Source of the DNA: Galerina marginata
Taxonomy: Eukaryota; Basidiomycota; Agaricomycetes; Agaricales; Galerinaceae
Length of the DNA stretch: 64,000 nt
Direction: 5' to 3'
NCBI GenBank assembly: GCA_023014335.1
Contig: JAECYW010000011.1
Coordinates: 124,001 to 188,000, forward strand
The notes below the pieces were generated by a model. It had not been told where the DNA came from, ran no database searches, and saw only the letters and a program-made list of their open reading frames with translations. The number at the start of each line of letters is the position of its first letter. Position 1 is the stretch's first letter. Of this stretch, positions 11,499 to 23,299 are shown piece by piece. The position numbers and the translations under genes were made by a program.

Positions 11499-12481
11499 TC
11501 GAGCGATTGTGCCGTCAGGTAGGGAATGCCGTGGCGGGGTATCAAGGCACAATATAACGGGGATCTGGTGTCCTAGATATATTTCGAAACATGTATATTG
11601 GACTTTATTGCTGGCAGATTATACTGTTAGTTTAAATTCTGAGTCAACATTTGTGAATTTCTCTGTCGGTCTGGAGTCGTGCGGCGGCCAGCCTAAATTG
11701 ATGTGCCCGACCAAGTCTCTGAGATTCTGAAGAACTGAAATGAGTCAGGTTCTGAAACTCTCGAAGGAAAATCCTAAGTAGCAAAGACGTTTCTCGGGTC
11801 TACTAAAAGGGCTTTAAGTTAATATGCGCAGTATTTACTAACCGTATTCGAGAACTCAACAAGCAAAGGAAAGAACTTGAAACGTCCGGATCAGTAAGCC
11901 TACTCGGAGTATAATTCGCTCGCCTTTTCTTTCTATCATGGTTAACCAGAAAAAGGTCGACACTGGTACTTCAACTATTCCGATTAAGTTCCCCACCAGA
12001 GGGAATACTTTCGAGCGCCACTGCCTATTCCGCCTTCAATCCGATGCTTGACTCGATTTATGCTAATTGGACGAGTCCTACTGGGGAATTTAAACGGACT
12101 ACGAAAAGTACGCCTAGTGGTTTTTATGAGGTCAGTTTGTGACAGACAATCTGTGCTAATACTAACCAGGATATTTACAAGTAACGCATGAGGAGTTACT
12201 CAACCTAAACGCTGTTTTTGCGGCTCATAGGATCTATATAAATATTGCTACATGATTGACATTTCACCCCAGCCTCATCCTCAAGTGTTCAGGTGTGTCC
12301 ACACCCACTAGCACCTCTTATTTGCCTACTGACCTGATTCTTCCGGTTGCATCGTCATCATTGACTCTAGATATTCTAACCGCAACAAAGCTCCAAGATC
12401 CACATTCGAAAATCCAAAGTTCTCTCGGTATTTGTTCAGTTCCTCGGTTTTCGTCGATATTTTATCCTTACTCGCTCGAAC
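11499..12481. other. Intergenic; weak decayed coding traces
   Basis: No intact gene. Around 12020-12130 a short open stretch reads AYSAFNPMLDSIYANWTSP and looks protein-like, ending near a possible GTCAGT donor. It has no clear start and no continuation that I can follow, so it may be an exon relic. Confidence 0.3.
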
Positions 12482-12738
12482 ATGAAGAAAGCACAGATAA
12501 TGAAGCTACCAGTAGTTCTATGCTCCATGTCCTTCCTTTTTATTAGCGTTGCTGCCCATGGTAGAATCGAATCAAAGCAGGGACAAGATGGAGTAACTTT
12601 GCCGGGACTTCAGGTTGTAGATGGTCCTCCGAGGACATCTGGGCCTTTGTAAGCTTTTGCAGCCCGCTCACAGTAGGGTAAAAATTGAAGATTTCTTTTA
12701 GCGCTCCTGATTCCGCAATTTTGAGGAATAGGGGATGA
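12482..12738 (+). pseudogene. Egh16/GAS1-like secreted protein, 5' relic
   Basis: Exon 12482-12648 encodes MKKAQIMKLPVVLCSMSF, a plausible signal peptide, then AAHGRIESKQGQDGVTLPGLQVVDGPPRT. This resembles the mature N-terminus of gEgh16/GAS1-type proteins (HG...GxxGVTMPGLxVxDGTPR). A GTAAGC donor at 12649 and a TTTTAG acceptor at 12701 join in phase to FAPDSAILRNRG, matching the family's D-[ST]-AI-[IL]-R motif, and then a stop at 12736. Family members are usually over 200 residues and cysteine-rich; this piece lacks that part. The remainder was not found downstream. It is probably a broken copy. Confidence 0.5.
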
Positions 12739-13697
12739 TAGCGTGCCAATCGAACGAGGGATCGCCGCGCCACCTCTTGTAGCTACTATGTATTTGGGCG
12801 TTTTCGGCCTTGATTGTCCTTTCCCGTCCTTTTCAAGCGGGCAATATAATGCTCAAATTTCATCTTTTTTACCAATTTTCTTCATTTTCTGCCGTGAACG
12901 TTTGAACGTTCGAACTGGAAATGACAGCCAGCTGCCAGACCGAGGACTGGGAATGGCGCACTGAAATCAAGAGCGGTCTCTGCCCGTGTGTGCTTAGTTT
13001 TACTTCTTACAGTCAATGTCTTATTTCATGGTACGTATATTCCGTAAATTTACTGGCAACACACGGAGTGATGAGATGGGAAGCACAATGTTTACGCCCA
13101 TAGCTTACATTATCTATTAATAGATTTGATCAGCTGAGGATCTGATCCCATCAGTGGCAGTACGGCTGTCGAATTTCAACCGTCCGCCTCAACGTCGTCT
13201 TCGTCATTACCACTGGTACCGGACTAACCATATTGTCGGTGTCATCTGTCTAGGCCTACGCCGCCGCAGACCACGTCACCAGATCTCTTCTGCTACCGCC
13301 ATCTCCTCGACTCCTGGACTCCAAAATTCGAAGCACAGCGCTCGGCTTTCCAATCTGAACCCAGCGCACCAAGGCTCGGAAATGAACTTCAGAACTCCGC
13401 TTGAGCTGGTGAGACGGAAGTGATAGCTAAAATCGTAGTCGTAATGTCCAGGTATGTTTTTTTGCCATATCATCGTGGCATTGTGCGTAAGGAGGCTGAA
13501 CTCGAATCTCATCAGCCCCGCGGACAGTGTTTTCAGATACGAAAAGCTCTCGAACATATTGACTACGGGTGCTCTCTGTCCAGCCTGAAGTAAGGATACG
13601 GCCTTATTTTCGCTCTCAGGTCGTATCATCTTGGTATCATCTGACGGTTTACTAGATCCCGCTCTTAATCAGTCGGTCTGAAATTGCGACGCTCGGC
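12739..13697. other. No gene recognised
   Basis: I see no supported gene. A minus-strand ORF at 13276-13629 is open but matches nothing I know and has no splice context. Confidence 0.4.
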
Positions 13698-13934
13698 ATG
13701 GTTGAATGGCTCATCGTGTCTTTCTGGAGAAAGGATTATCTCACCGAACCCTAGTACGTCTTTCCCTAACCTTTCGTTTTGCTGTGTGATCAGACTGATG
13801 TTCGTTTGCTACATAGCCCTCCAGTCAAGCACAACTCACATTGGGTTGACGCGTCAAGAATCCGGTCCTGGCTCAGTGGGCATCGAGAGCTGAATTCACC
13901 GCCTGAGATCGGCACAGCTAACTTATCATCTTGA
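13698..13934 (+). CDS. Possible small two-exon coding piece, unknown
   Basis: An ATG at 13698 opens a frame through 13753, where a GTACGT donor occurs. An ACATAG acceptor at 13816 joins in phase and gives EPYPPVKHNSHWVDASRIRSW. The frame stops at TGA 13932-13934, directly beside another GTATGT donor. The peptide of about 57 residues looks like real protein rather than noise, and the stop beside a donor suggests that the gene is broken or that one junction is misread. I do not recognise the family. Confidence 0.3.
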
Positions 13935-16076
13935 AGGTATGTTCGCCAATTTGTTCCGACGTTACCTTCATTTGCTGAGTCTGTCGTTTGATTTAGTAAG
14001 ACCACACTGTCTTGCCGAGTTGCGAGTCCCACTTACAACCGAAATAACTTCTCCTTGGTGAGCGGTCTGCATTTATTCTCCTTCGGTACCTTACCTTGCC
14101 TCAAAGTCGTATCGAAATCCTGTTTGTTTCTGGTGGTGTCTTTGGGCTGTGGACGACTAGGAATTGGGCGAGATACGAAGAACCGATTTCGTGGGTGGAT
14201 AAGCCACAAGGAAGCAACAAACCCAAAAGCACCATTCTTGGTATAATTGCGACATATTTCTGTTACAATGACCACTGTCATAGTTGTGCAACTGTGCGCG
14301 CCCTATTTTAGTACCACTGCAGAATCAACGAAACGAGGAAAATTACTGTTCTTACCACGGTCGGGTTCATGACATTACGAACCGACCTGCTAAACGCACC
14401 AACGCTTGTGAGTCTCCGTTCAAGTGGTACTGTGGAGCGATATGATATTCGTGGGTTCATAATTGGGTTTTATTTTAAGATGCAATGCAGTGACAGTTCG
14501 CAACTGCCAGATAGTCCCTCCTCTGGGAACAAAGACCGCCTTTAAATCGACGTTCCAAGCAAAAGGTCTCAATTCAGTCCTCCTTTTATGAACACCGCTG
14601 ACCTGTAACACTTAGCCGTCTAAAGGATGAAATACGCCAGCTTACTGCTCCTCTCGCTTTGGTGACGTGAGCTCTTTCAATTCATATCGGGCCATTGCAA
14701 CTTATACTTTGTGCATCGCATTTGTACCTACGGACAGCCCTCTATTTTAGCCCACTGCGAGTAGTGGGCGTATTGAGCCTCGCAGTTGTAGGCGGATTCG
14801 TTCATCGAGGAGCGATTACGATATAATGGAATCGCATTTCCACCGACGACTCTGCTGATTTCTTTATCGATTGCATCAGCACGGCACAAAATATTGTTGA
14901 AGCAACCCCTGAAGTGTTCTTACTCTCTTATACTAAACCTGGCGCTACGGTAGGATGCTTAATTGATACAGCGGGGTAACGTTTTTTCTGCTTCATATAT
15001 TTTTTGAAGACGTTTTTCTTATGGCATGACCTTTACTCGCCAATCTAGGCCAGGTTCGTAGATTTTTCTTTGCAGATCGATTGCTCGTTACTAAAGATTT
15101 CACATTGATCTCAGAATTAGGAACATGCTTCTCACTACCACGCCCATTTTTCAGGTATTGTATATCGAAATATCATGCTGGTCGTAATTGACGAGTTTAC
15201 ACTGTACAGGTTGTGGGTGGTTAAAGTATCACTTTTATAAGGTCAACATACAAATGTTAAATATGGATTTGTTTTCTTCGATTCTCCTGGTCCTTGGCTT
15301 GCTGGGAAGTAAAGGTACACGACGGCACAGAGTTTCTTCCGCAGCTGGTTACCATCGTCCTCACAGTTGGGTATTAACAATATTAGGTTTCTCTCTGTTT
15401 TAAAGATCTAACACTATCAGGCCTACCCTAGCCGTCCGAAGTTGGCAAAGCGCGGGAAACGCGTTGAGCAGCGTGGTATGGCAGGAGGCAAGCGTCACAG
15501 GACCGCGTGTCGTCCAATCAGACGGCTGTGCGACCGATCAGCGCTCAGCTCTAATTATATCTAATTTAATTGAGCTTGGGCAGCTCGGCCAGGGCTCACT
15601 ACAACGTCAATAACCCTCCCTGACGGAAGAAATAGGCGCCTGTGCACGATTTACAGTAATAGACAGCTCGTCGCCAAGCCACTGGATAAGCCAGTGTTCA
15701 GTCGACCGTCATTCTTGCCCCCTGTCTCCTGTGTGAATACTCGCTTACACAATATCAGTTAACTTTAGCCAGCCCCACGTCCATGTCGATATTTCTTCGG
15801 GTGCATTGCTCACATGTCGCCGCTGGCTGTCCCTGTCAAACCGACTGGTTCCTCGATACTGCTTAACAGCTTGAGAAACCGTGGTCGAGCTGGTTGACAG
15901 GGAAGATCTGGATTTTAAAAACGGTCGTTCAACTCCACTGCCCCTCTTTCCGACGTCCGTGACCTCCCTTCACTCCCATCGGAAAGCATCCTGATTCCTA
16001 AGACCAACCAGGTGCCTAATCCACTACGTGGAACATCTTCAGAACACGCACTTAGACAACGGCCGCATAAGCGACA
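13935..16076. other. No gene recognised; dispersed repeat near 15.45-15.6 kb
   Basis: Nothing coding is supported. The 15440-15605 part resembles 9860-10025 upstream of the second Fe2OG copy. Confidence 0.4.
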
Positions 16077-17748
16077 ATGAACGCCAGTGAAACCTTTCAC
16101 TTCCAGCGGCTGACAGACAAGCCACATGAATTTGTTTTGGAAACTAATGGGAACCTCGGCGCACTGGAAGTGACGACTTTTATCAGCCTAATATTGTTCA
16201 GTGTTTCCATGTCTCAAGGCTATCGTTACTTCTCTCGGAGTTCGGACGACAGGGCAGGCTTGAAGTTTCTGGTGCGTGCACATGCGACCCATTTTTTGTT
16301 TTGTTTTTTGAACGTATCCTTCCTAATTCATTTGTCAGGTCGCATCGTTATTGTATGAATTAATTTGTCAAGATTCCACCCTTAAACTGATTTCCAGTAA
16401 CTCTGGAATCTGCAAGATTCCTGGATAGCGCACACTCGTTCACCTCTTGTTATATCATTTACTATGAGACGGTAACAAGGTGGAGTAGGTCCGAGGGGAA
16501 CTCTTACCCACTATCGGTGACCGTACTCCTAGAGAGCATTATCACCTTCATCGTTCAGGTATTTCTACATGGCATTTTCCCCTCTCCATTCATCATCGCT
16601 CAACTCGGTCCATGATCAAACAACAGAATTTCTTCATCCACCGAATCCACCGATTATCTGGCAAACATATTATTGCCCTTCTCTGCTTCACCATGGCATT
16701 TCTTCGATTCGTCGCCGCAGTGGTGATATCTGCCGAAAGCCTCATCGACGTTCCCAAAACTCCAAACGGCGTGTTTGTTCACAGCATTGGCTGGCTCATC
16801 GGTGCTGCATTAGCAGTGGGAGTGGCCACGGATCTCTTGATCGCAGGATTTATGCTGTACTATCTCCGAAAGCTCTTTTCCCCGACCAATTTCAGATCGT
16901 AAGCTTATTTTTCGCACCTGGCAAATGTAACTGAATAAGTGACACGCTTCATTTTCTATTTCCTAGCACGACACTAGTTTTAAATCGTTTGATACGAGGG
17001 TCATTGCGTAAGACTAAATCCCTGCCTTTTTTTCATGGAAAGCATTTTACTTACATGTACTCTCATTAATTTTAGAAACGGGATTATTAACTAGGTGAAT
17101 ACTTTGCCTCGCATTTCATTTATCAATTTTCAGTCCTAACGGTCGATGGCGGTAGTATGACTTCCGTGTCTGTAATCATATGTGTATGTGAACGCCCTCA
17201 CCGCACGTCAAAATACTAAAACCAATTCCACATCTACAGGTCCGGTTCCTGTCGAACAGTATGCATCCTTTTGCAAGGTAGTTTAGCTTCCTACTGACCG
17301 AAAATTTCAAGTGGTCTGGGTGGGCATTTATATCATCCTCGCCAAACGTGAGTGGCCTCCAACTTCACGTCCTAATTTTATGTCCGACTGAATGAAGACG
17401 ACTTTAACAGTTTATGCACTATCGCTTCTTGTGTCGTAAGCGTCCAACAATCATTCACACTCTTTGCGTATGGTCTAAGCCTTGAAATTTCCTTTTAGGC
17501 TAAATGCTAGGCCACCAAAAATGCACAGGGAGGACATGGGTATGGCAGTCAGCACTGATCTCGAATTTACGCCCCCTCCTATATCGGTCTCGCTGCAAAT
17601 TACTCAGCCAAACATAACTTCAATGGAAATCAACGAACTCGCTCCGAAGGTAGGCCTTATGTTTCATTCTCTAAATCCCAAAAGCGGGTCAGGGGAATAT
17701 GCTCAATTTTCTAAACACGGATTTTTACAGAGAGCCAGCGCGATCTAG
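16077..17748 (+). CDS. DUF6534 multi-pass membrane protein, many tiny exons
   Basis: Predicted exons: 16077-16271, 16339-16352, 16417-16558, 16627-16898, 16967-17007, 17076-17094, 17156-17183, 17240-17258, 17312-17347, 17411-17435, and 17499 to the stop at 17748. All junctions are in phase. The product begins MNASETFHFQ and shows family hallmarks: GNLGALEVTTFISLILFSV (TM1), VASLLFLDSAHSFTSCYIIYYE, VQNFFIHRIHRLSGK, a hydrophobic pair near RFVAAVVISAE and WLIGAALAVGVA, NRLIRGSL, QTGLLTSM, VWVGIYIILAKLY and SLLVSLNARPP. DUF6534 proteins are seven-helix-like membrane proteins of unknown role in Agaricomycetes. Two acceptors are AAG (16416, 17311). The 81-nt segment 17650-17730 could be a retained in-frame intron. 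Confidence 0.85.
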
Positions 17749-18282
17749 TTCTGCTGGCGTCGTGTCGCTGAAGCCTTAATTAAATATGGATGGACTTAAT
17801 GATTGTTATTGGCGTCAGGACCAAGATCCCAGCTTAGATGCGGTCCTCTCAAGAAAATAGATAGATTGAGGATGGTGGAGCTGGTCGACATAAATAATAT
17901 TCCTGCAAAGTAGTAAATACAAGGCCGTCGCCACCAAGTCCACTAAAAATTCGTAGGCGGTCTGCGGAATTGATTTAGAATTATCAAACGAGTACTACAA
18001 GTAGAACCAATCCACATTTCCCAACGACTTCTAGTATTTATTGATTTTCAGGTCTTAGCTAGTGCCGATTTTTGAACTGGACGGCGTCTCATTGAGATAG
18101 ATCGACATCTATTTTATCTGCGTGAATTTACAGGCTAGCCGCTCGATGCACAAAGGCTACGGATAAACGGGTGTATGGGAATTGGGTGAGAATACACCTA
18201 CATAATTGGGATAGCCAGTGTCCCACTGCAGGAGTTTATGCTACTGACTCCTGGAGAAAACGACGTTTAACTGATACAAAAC
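17749..18282. other. Intergenic, nothing seen
   Basis: This is the shared downstream region of the DUF6534 gene and the convergent F-box gene. I see no features in it. Confidence 0.5.
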
Positions 18283-19709
18283 CTAAACGACGAAAACATC
18301 CCGTTGCCAACCGTGGAGACGATAGTCTCTCCACAGAACATCGAACTGTTTGACAATTTTCCACAAGCGTTGGCGATTCCGCATCGAGTCCGAACAGTAG
18401 CATGCATGCACGAATGCGAGGTATGGAAATGAAGGCGAGTAAAAGGGTGACTCCGTTGTCGACACATCATAGTCTGGCGAGACTGTAGCAAGCCACTCCA
18501 GGGCCCGATTACGCGCTCGATCTTGCTCTCCAGCTATGGCCGCGACGGGCAGAATCCAAAATTCCGAGCCCGCCAGCACTGCGGTCTTGATGGTTTGGTT
18601 TAGAAATCGGGGCTCAGCGATGAGTGTGCGGAGGCTCCGTGAGGCAGACGATAGGGAGAGAAGGTCATGAATTGGAAGCTGGCGAAATATATCAAGAAGA
18701 AGTTCGGTAGGAATGCCGCTGAATGAATGGCTCAAAGGGGAAGCGGGAAAACGCATAAATGTAGGTGAGGTGATCGAGGTGCTCGGAGAAGGCCAACTGA
18801 AAGCGAATGAGCTGATGTAGAATAAAACAGGAGAGACTCACATATCTGGACGCATTGTCAACCAACATTGGAAATCTGAAAATAAGGCTGGTAAAAGATC
18901 CTTGTTTCTCAACCCCGTGTTGATCGCGCGTGAGATATGTCGAGAGCCCTTACGCGCGTTCAAGAAACGGAATTGATCCTGCTCTAATGCTTTTGGGATG
19001 TCGCCATATTGAAAGCTTGGAAATAAATTTGACCTGTCTATAAAACTCATGACCGCCGTGCGTGGATAAAGGAATTCACATTCTTACCTCTAATTTCATC
19101 ATGTGAGTTGACGATCTCGTAGAGTTCCCCTTCCAGGTTCATTGACGGCGAGGTCTCCATAAATGCGACGCGCGGCGGCAAAGACGGGTCTAGCCAATGA
19201 CGGAGGTACTCCAGACAGCCACGCATGACGAAGAAGTTGCAGTTCGGGACGGCTGTATTTGCCCTACAGACGGTACACATTTGCTCTGATCGCATCCCGG
19301 TTCCTTCTTCATTATCAACGAGAACGCCGTAGAACCACCCGTAGGCATCATACTGGTCAAGACGTCGAATCTCAACATCGCGACCGGAGGGGCTGCGACC
19401 GTCCTCGTCGATAGGGCAGAACCCGTTTACATTGAAGTGGCCAATTCCGATGCAGTCAAAGTATTCCCAATCTGAAACGCCTTCTGGAAGTTCACGAGTA
19501 AGGCCGTAAACGTATTTGTGTTCTGAGGGCGGTAAAGTGAGTTTCAGCGCATCAGACACGATGGAGGTCAAATCTTGGAGACCCAAAGAAACCTCCCCAT
19601 ACGAGAGGATCTCGGAAGCCATTGTAGACGATACTGTGTCAAGATCGTCATGGTCAATCAGACGAACAGGACCGCCGAGGGCTGAGATGCCACTAAGAGG
19701 GCAAAGCAT
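18283..19709 (-). CDS. F-box protein with F-box in the C-terminal third
   Basis: Exons are 19709-19088, 19037-18842 and 18796-18283, all joining in phase, for about 443 residues. The start ATG gives MLCPLSGISALGGPVRLIDH. The N-terminal part contains YGLTRELPEGVSDWEYFDCI and a CTVC...AVPNCNFF motif. Exon 2 carries DRSNLFPSFQYGD. Exon 3 joins at RPDIWPSPS and then has a clear F-box, GIPTELLLDIFRQLPIHDLL, from about residue 300, followed by a typical tail ending HGWQRDVFVV. An F-box this far from the N-terminus is unusual for fungi but matches a recurring Agaricomycete architecture. The likely role is as an SCF ligase adaptor; the substrate is unknown. Confidence 0.8.
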
Positions 19710-20493
19710 TGAGTGGAGATAGGTGCTGTACGTTGAAGTGCAGGTCAACAACAAATTTACACCTGCAAAGGCATGTTATAAACACGCACCCGGGAAAATT
19801 CACAAGCTGCCAACCTTCGGTTTCTTCCCCAGTCCGATGGTTTCGCGTGTGGTATTTCTGCCAAAACAAGGCTCCCTTGTTCCATAAATTGGACAACGAC
19901 GCTGGTGGGCCGCTGGAAGCGATGTATCTGTGATCTTGCACGCCCACATATAAATTTAGATGGGATCGGTTCACTGGATTGAAGGTTCGTCTCGGACAAA
20001 TAGTTAATAATTCGAATTTTATTCCGTTAACCGGTCCAGTGCCGCAGCGACGACTAGCCATAGTTTCCCTAATATAACAACAATACTTACAAAAAGTATT
20101 CATAGCGTGAGCCTCGTAAACAGGTGCTCCTGGCCAATCAAACCGGATAAATGGGTTACGCGTCCGTGATCCTGCGTAAGAGAGGCAGTGGCGGTAAAAC
20201 CCGCCTTGCCAATTTGGCGGGAGTTCGCGGAAACTGAGCAGATAGCGCAGGCGCTCGGAGATGCTGCCGTTCTAGAGTCCGTGTCCGTATTCCCAGCCTC
20301 ATAGTCAAAGTGGTTGTCGACATGAGCCTCAGGACACACCGACCGCTTCAGTTCGAACCGCTCAGCACCAACCAATGGACCGACGCGAGCTTCCTGCGAA
20401 GTAGCCACGAGGATGTATTCCTCCAGTTGGTATTTCTGTCGAGTCTTGAACTGCAATCGCAGTCGGACCATCTGGAGCTGTATAGTCAGTTGG
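19710..20493. other. Intergenic, nothing clear
   Basis: This is the upstream region of the minus-strand F-box gene. ORFs here overlap in several frames and none is supported. Confidence 0.4.
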
Positions 20494-21740
20494 GTTATCG
20501 GTGTCTTCAGTCAATTGGACTTTCTTCAAACTGTAACGCCAGCAACGCCAGCGATAGTAGGAGTGGAACTGACTTCTTCGAATGCATACCAAAAGACTCA
20601 GGCATCATCATCAAAATTTGCAGCATCGACATCGGCACTGGCACCGACACCAGAAATAGCGAGGACATCTGAGGAAGCCCAAAAAACGTGGTTGAACGAA
20701 TGTTAAGACCGTTTTGAATTGTATTTTGGGTGTAATTAACAATGACAAGCCCAAAGGATAAGGCCTAAGGTCGAGGGTTGAAGATAGATCGAAACAACGC
20801 GTACGGTTTGAAAGGCCGCTCCGAAGTTGAGTACGGCGGCTAGTATTTCTGTCTGGGCTGGTGAGGCAAGAATAGGTTGTGAGGTTATCGGAACTGGCAC
20901 CGAATTGAGCCTAGGGCAGGGAGCGGGGGTTGAGGAACCAGCAGATATTGATTATGTACTCAGGAAAATTTGCGAATATAGCATCTCGACGCTCAAATTC
21001 ACCGACAACTGTCTCCAGTTGGCTGCTAGGCGAGACGAGGAAGCATGTAGGTATGCGAGGGATGTTCGACCGAAGTTTTTTCGACCTTGAGAAGGAAAGG
21101 GAGTGTCGTAAACGCGCCATGGACGGGTCTAAATTCTTCGATTGCGTCAAATCTCCTCCACGGCCCTCAAGCAATAACTCTCGTCCTCTTCTAGGTGTTC
21201 TATGTCACGAACTCACGGAGCGGCACCGAGAACGTTGCCACTGCGGGTCCACGATTCCTGCCTTCTTGCCCAGCCCAGAACACCTGTCCTTCATCCGTCG
21301 TACTTGGCAGTGGTTGAGAGAGAAAGAGGGCAGGCGAAGTTGATTTCCATCCTATTAGTGGCTGGGACCTGCTAGCTGCGACCCATAACAGGTAAGGAAA
21401 TGATCGAAGATACACGTTGGCCTAGGCTACTCACAGATTTTCCCGAAGATGGAGGTCGGAGTGGTTTGGGATGATGGCAAGAACAGCTCCCATAAGTCCG
21501 AATTCGGGTGCCTGTTCCACGAGTAAGTCGCGCAGGTTGACGGTAGGGGCAGGCAGAGGGTTAATGTAGCCGGTATAAACACCCAGACAGCGTTTCGAAG
21601 TTCAAAGGTTTAATACGTCGAAACTTGGTTCAACGTAGACGGCTCACGGAAACTGGTGAAGAGAAAGCGAGTAAGTAAACGTCTTGAGTAGAACAAACAT
21701 GGTTTACTCACTCGCAGCCTGAAACTCATAGGACCCTTCC
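20494..21740. repeat. Direct repeat unit A (about 1.25 kb)
   Basis: Unit A runs from tatcggtgtcttcagtca to the region around aaactcataggaccc and is followed by unit B. The two copies differ by substitutions and by indels in multiples of three around 20535-20650, so both strands keep long open frames there (plus: VELTSSN, YQKT, ASSSK; minus: MPVPM-like). Near 21440-21545 the minus strand reads NLRDLLVEQAPEFG, followed by a GTGAGT donor, which suggests exons of a minus-strand gene. No known domain was recognised. Confidence 0.7.
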
Positions 21741-21808
21741 AGTGTTTGTCGGATGGTGAAGAAAGCAAGCGCGCTGCTGACGCTAGCTGGGCCACGCATA
21801 CAGGTGGT

Positions 21809-22941
21809 TATCGGTGTCTTCAGTTGGAATTTCTTCAAACTGTAACGCCAGCAATGGTAGAAGTGGAATTGACTTCTTCGAATCCATATCAAAAGACTCC
21901 AGCATCGTCATCAAAAACTGCAGCATCGGCACTGGCATCCACACAAGAAGTAGCGAGGATGTCTGAAAAAGCCCAAGAAACCTGGTTGAACAAATGTAAA
22001 GATCGTTTTCAATTTCATTTTTCGTGTAAATAAGAATGACGAGCCGAAAGGATAAGGTCGAACGTTGAAGGTAGATCGAACAACGGGTACGGTTTGGAAG
22101 ACCGCTCCAAAGTTGAGTACGGCGGCTGGTATTGCTGTCCGTTCGGCTGAGGCGAGGATAGGTGATCGGAACTGGCACCGAACTGAGCTTGTGGGCGGGG
22201 GTTGAGAAAATACTGATTACGTAATCAGGAAAATTTGCCAATAGAAGAGGTTGGAACGGCGTTTTTCGACCTTGAGAAGGATATGGAGTGTTGTCAACGC
22301 GCCGTAGACGGGTCCGATTTCCTTCATTGCGTCGAATCTCCTCTACCGCCTCGCCGCGACCATCGAGCATTAACTCTCGTCCTCTTCTAGGCGTTACACC
22401 TCTCGGACTCACGGAACGGCACTGAGAACGTTGGCTCTGCCGCTGCCACTGCGGGTCCACCATTCCTGTCTTCTTGGCTAGTCCAGAACCGCTTTCCTTC
22501 ATCCATCGTACTTGGACGTGGTTGAGAGAGAAAGAGGGCAGACGAGGGTGATTTGCGTCCTACTAGTGGCTGAGTTCTGCTAGCTGCGACTCATAACAGG
22601 TAAGGAAACGACCGATACACATGTCGGTCTAGATCACTCACAGATTTTCCAGAAGATGGAGATCGTTGCGGTTTTAGATGATGGGAAGAACAGCTTCCGT
22701 GAATCCGAATTCGGGTGCTTGTTCCACGAGTAAGTCGCGCAGGTTGACGGTCAAACAGGTAAAAACGCCAGTATAAACTCCCAGAGAGCGCTCCAAAGTT
22801 CAAAAGTTTAATACGTCGACACTTGGTTCAACGTAGACGCCTCACGGGAACTGGTGAAGAGAAACTGAGTAAGTAAACCTCTGGAGTAGAACAAAAATGG
22901 TTTACTTACCCGCAGCCTGAAACTCATGGGACCCTGTTCCT
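21809..22941. repeat. Direct repeat unit B (about 1.13 kb)
   Basis: Second copy of the unit at 20494-21740. Diagnostic shared pieces are the start tatcggtgtcttcagt, the attacgtaatc word (22216) and the minus-strand exon-like LLVEQAPEFGFTEA at about 22670-22740, which here has an in-frame stop. The copy is more decayed than A. Confidence 0.7.
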
Positions 22942-23276
22942 AGGATGGTGAAGGCAATGTAAAGGAGGCCGGAGCGCCGTTGGTGCTTCATGGCCACGCA
23001 TATAGGTGACGAATTGCCCGAGCTCTCCAAACTCAAGGCTTCAAGTACATGAAAAGAGGGGCGACAGTGGACGTCGATAGCATTGAGAGCGGGATTCGTG
23101 TCTAGAGAACTGCCTTGCAGAACGTTGTTGATGGTGAGCGGAGGTGGAGAGGAAGTGTCGGCAGTTTGAGTGATGGGAACCGGTATGCCGGAGCTCGGCT
23201 TGAAATGTAGGTCTTCCCGCTGGGGAAGTTTCGGAGCATAGTCAAAACGTTGAATAACTTTGAACGTTGAACCCAA
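22902..23276 (-). CDS. Possible exon of a repeated unknown gene
   Basis: An open minus-strand stretch from 23276 to 22902 ends at GCGGGTAAGT, a strong donor (AAG is its last in-frame codon). It includes FHVLEALSLESSGNSSPICV, which resembles FQTLEGLKLEDSGNPSPGCV on the plus strand at about 25547-25615. The next exons would be the LLVEQAPEFG pieces in units A and B. It looks like part of a dispersed gene family that I cannot name, and is probably not functional here. Confidence 0.35.
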   Translation of the reverse strand: MGSTFKVIQRFDYAPKLPQREDLHFKPSSGIPVPITQTADTSSPPPLTINNVLQGSSLDTNPALNAIDVHCRPSFHVLEALSLESSGNSSPICVAMKHQRRSGLLYIAFTILGTGSHEFQAAGK

Positions 23277-23299
23277 GAGCGCTCAACACGATCGTCGCT

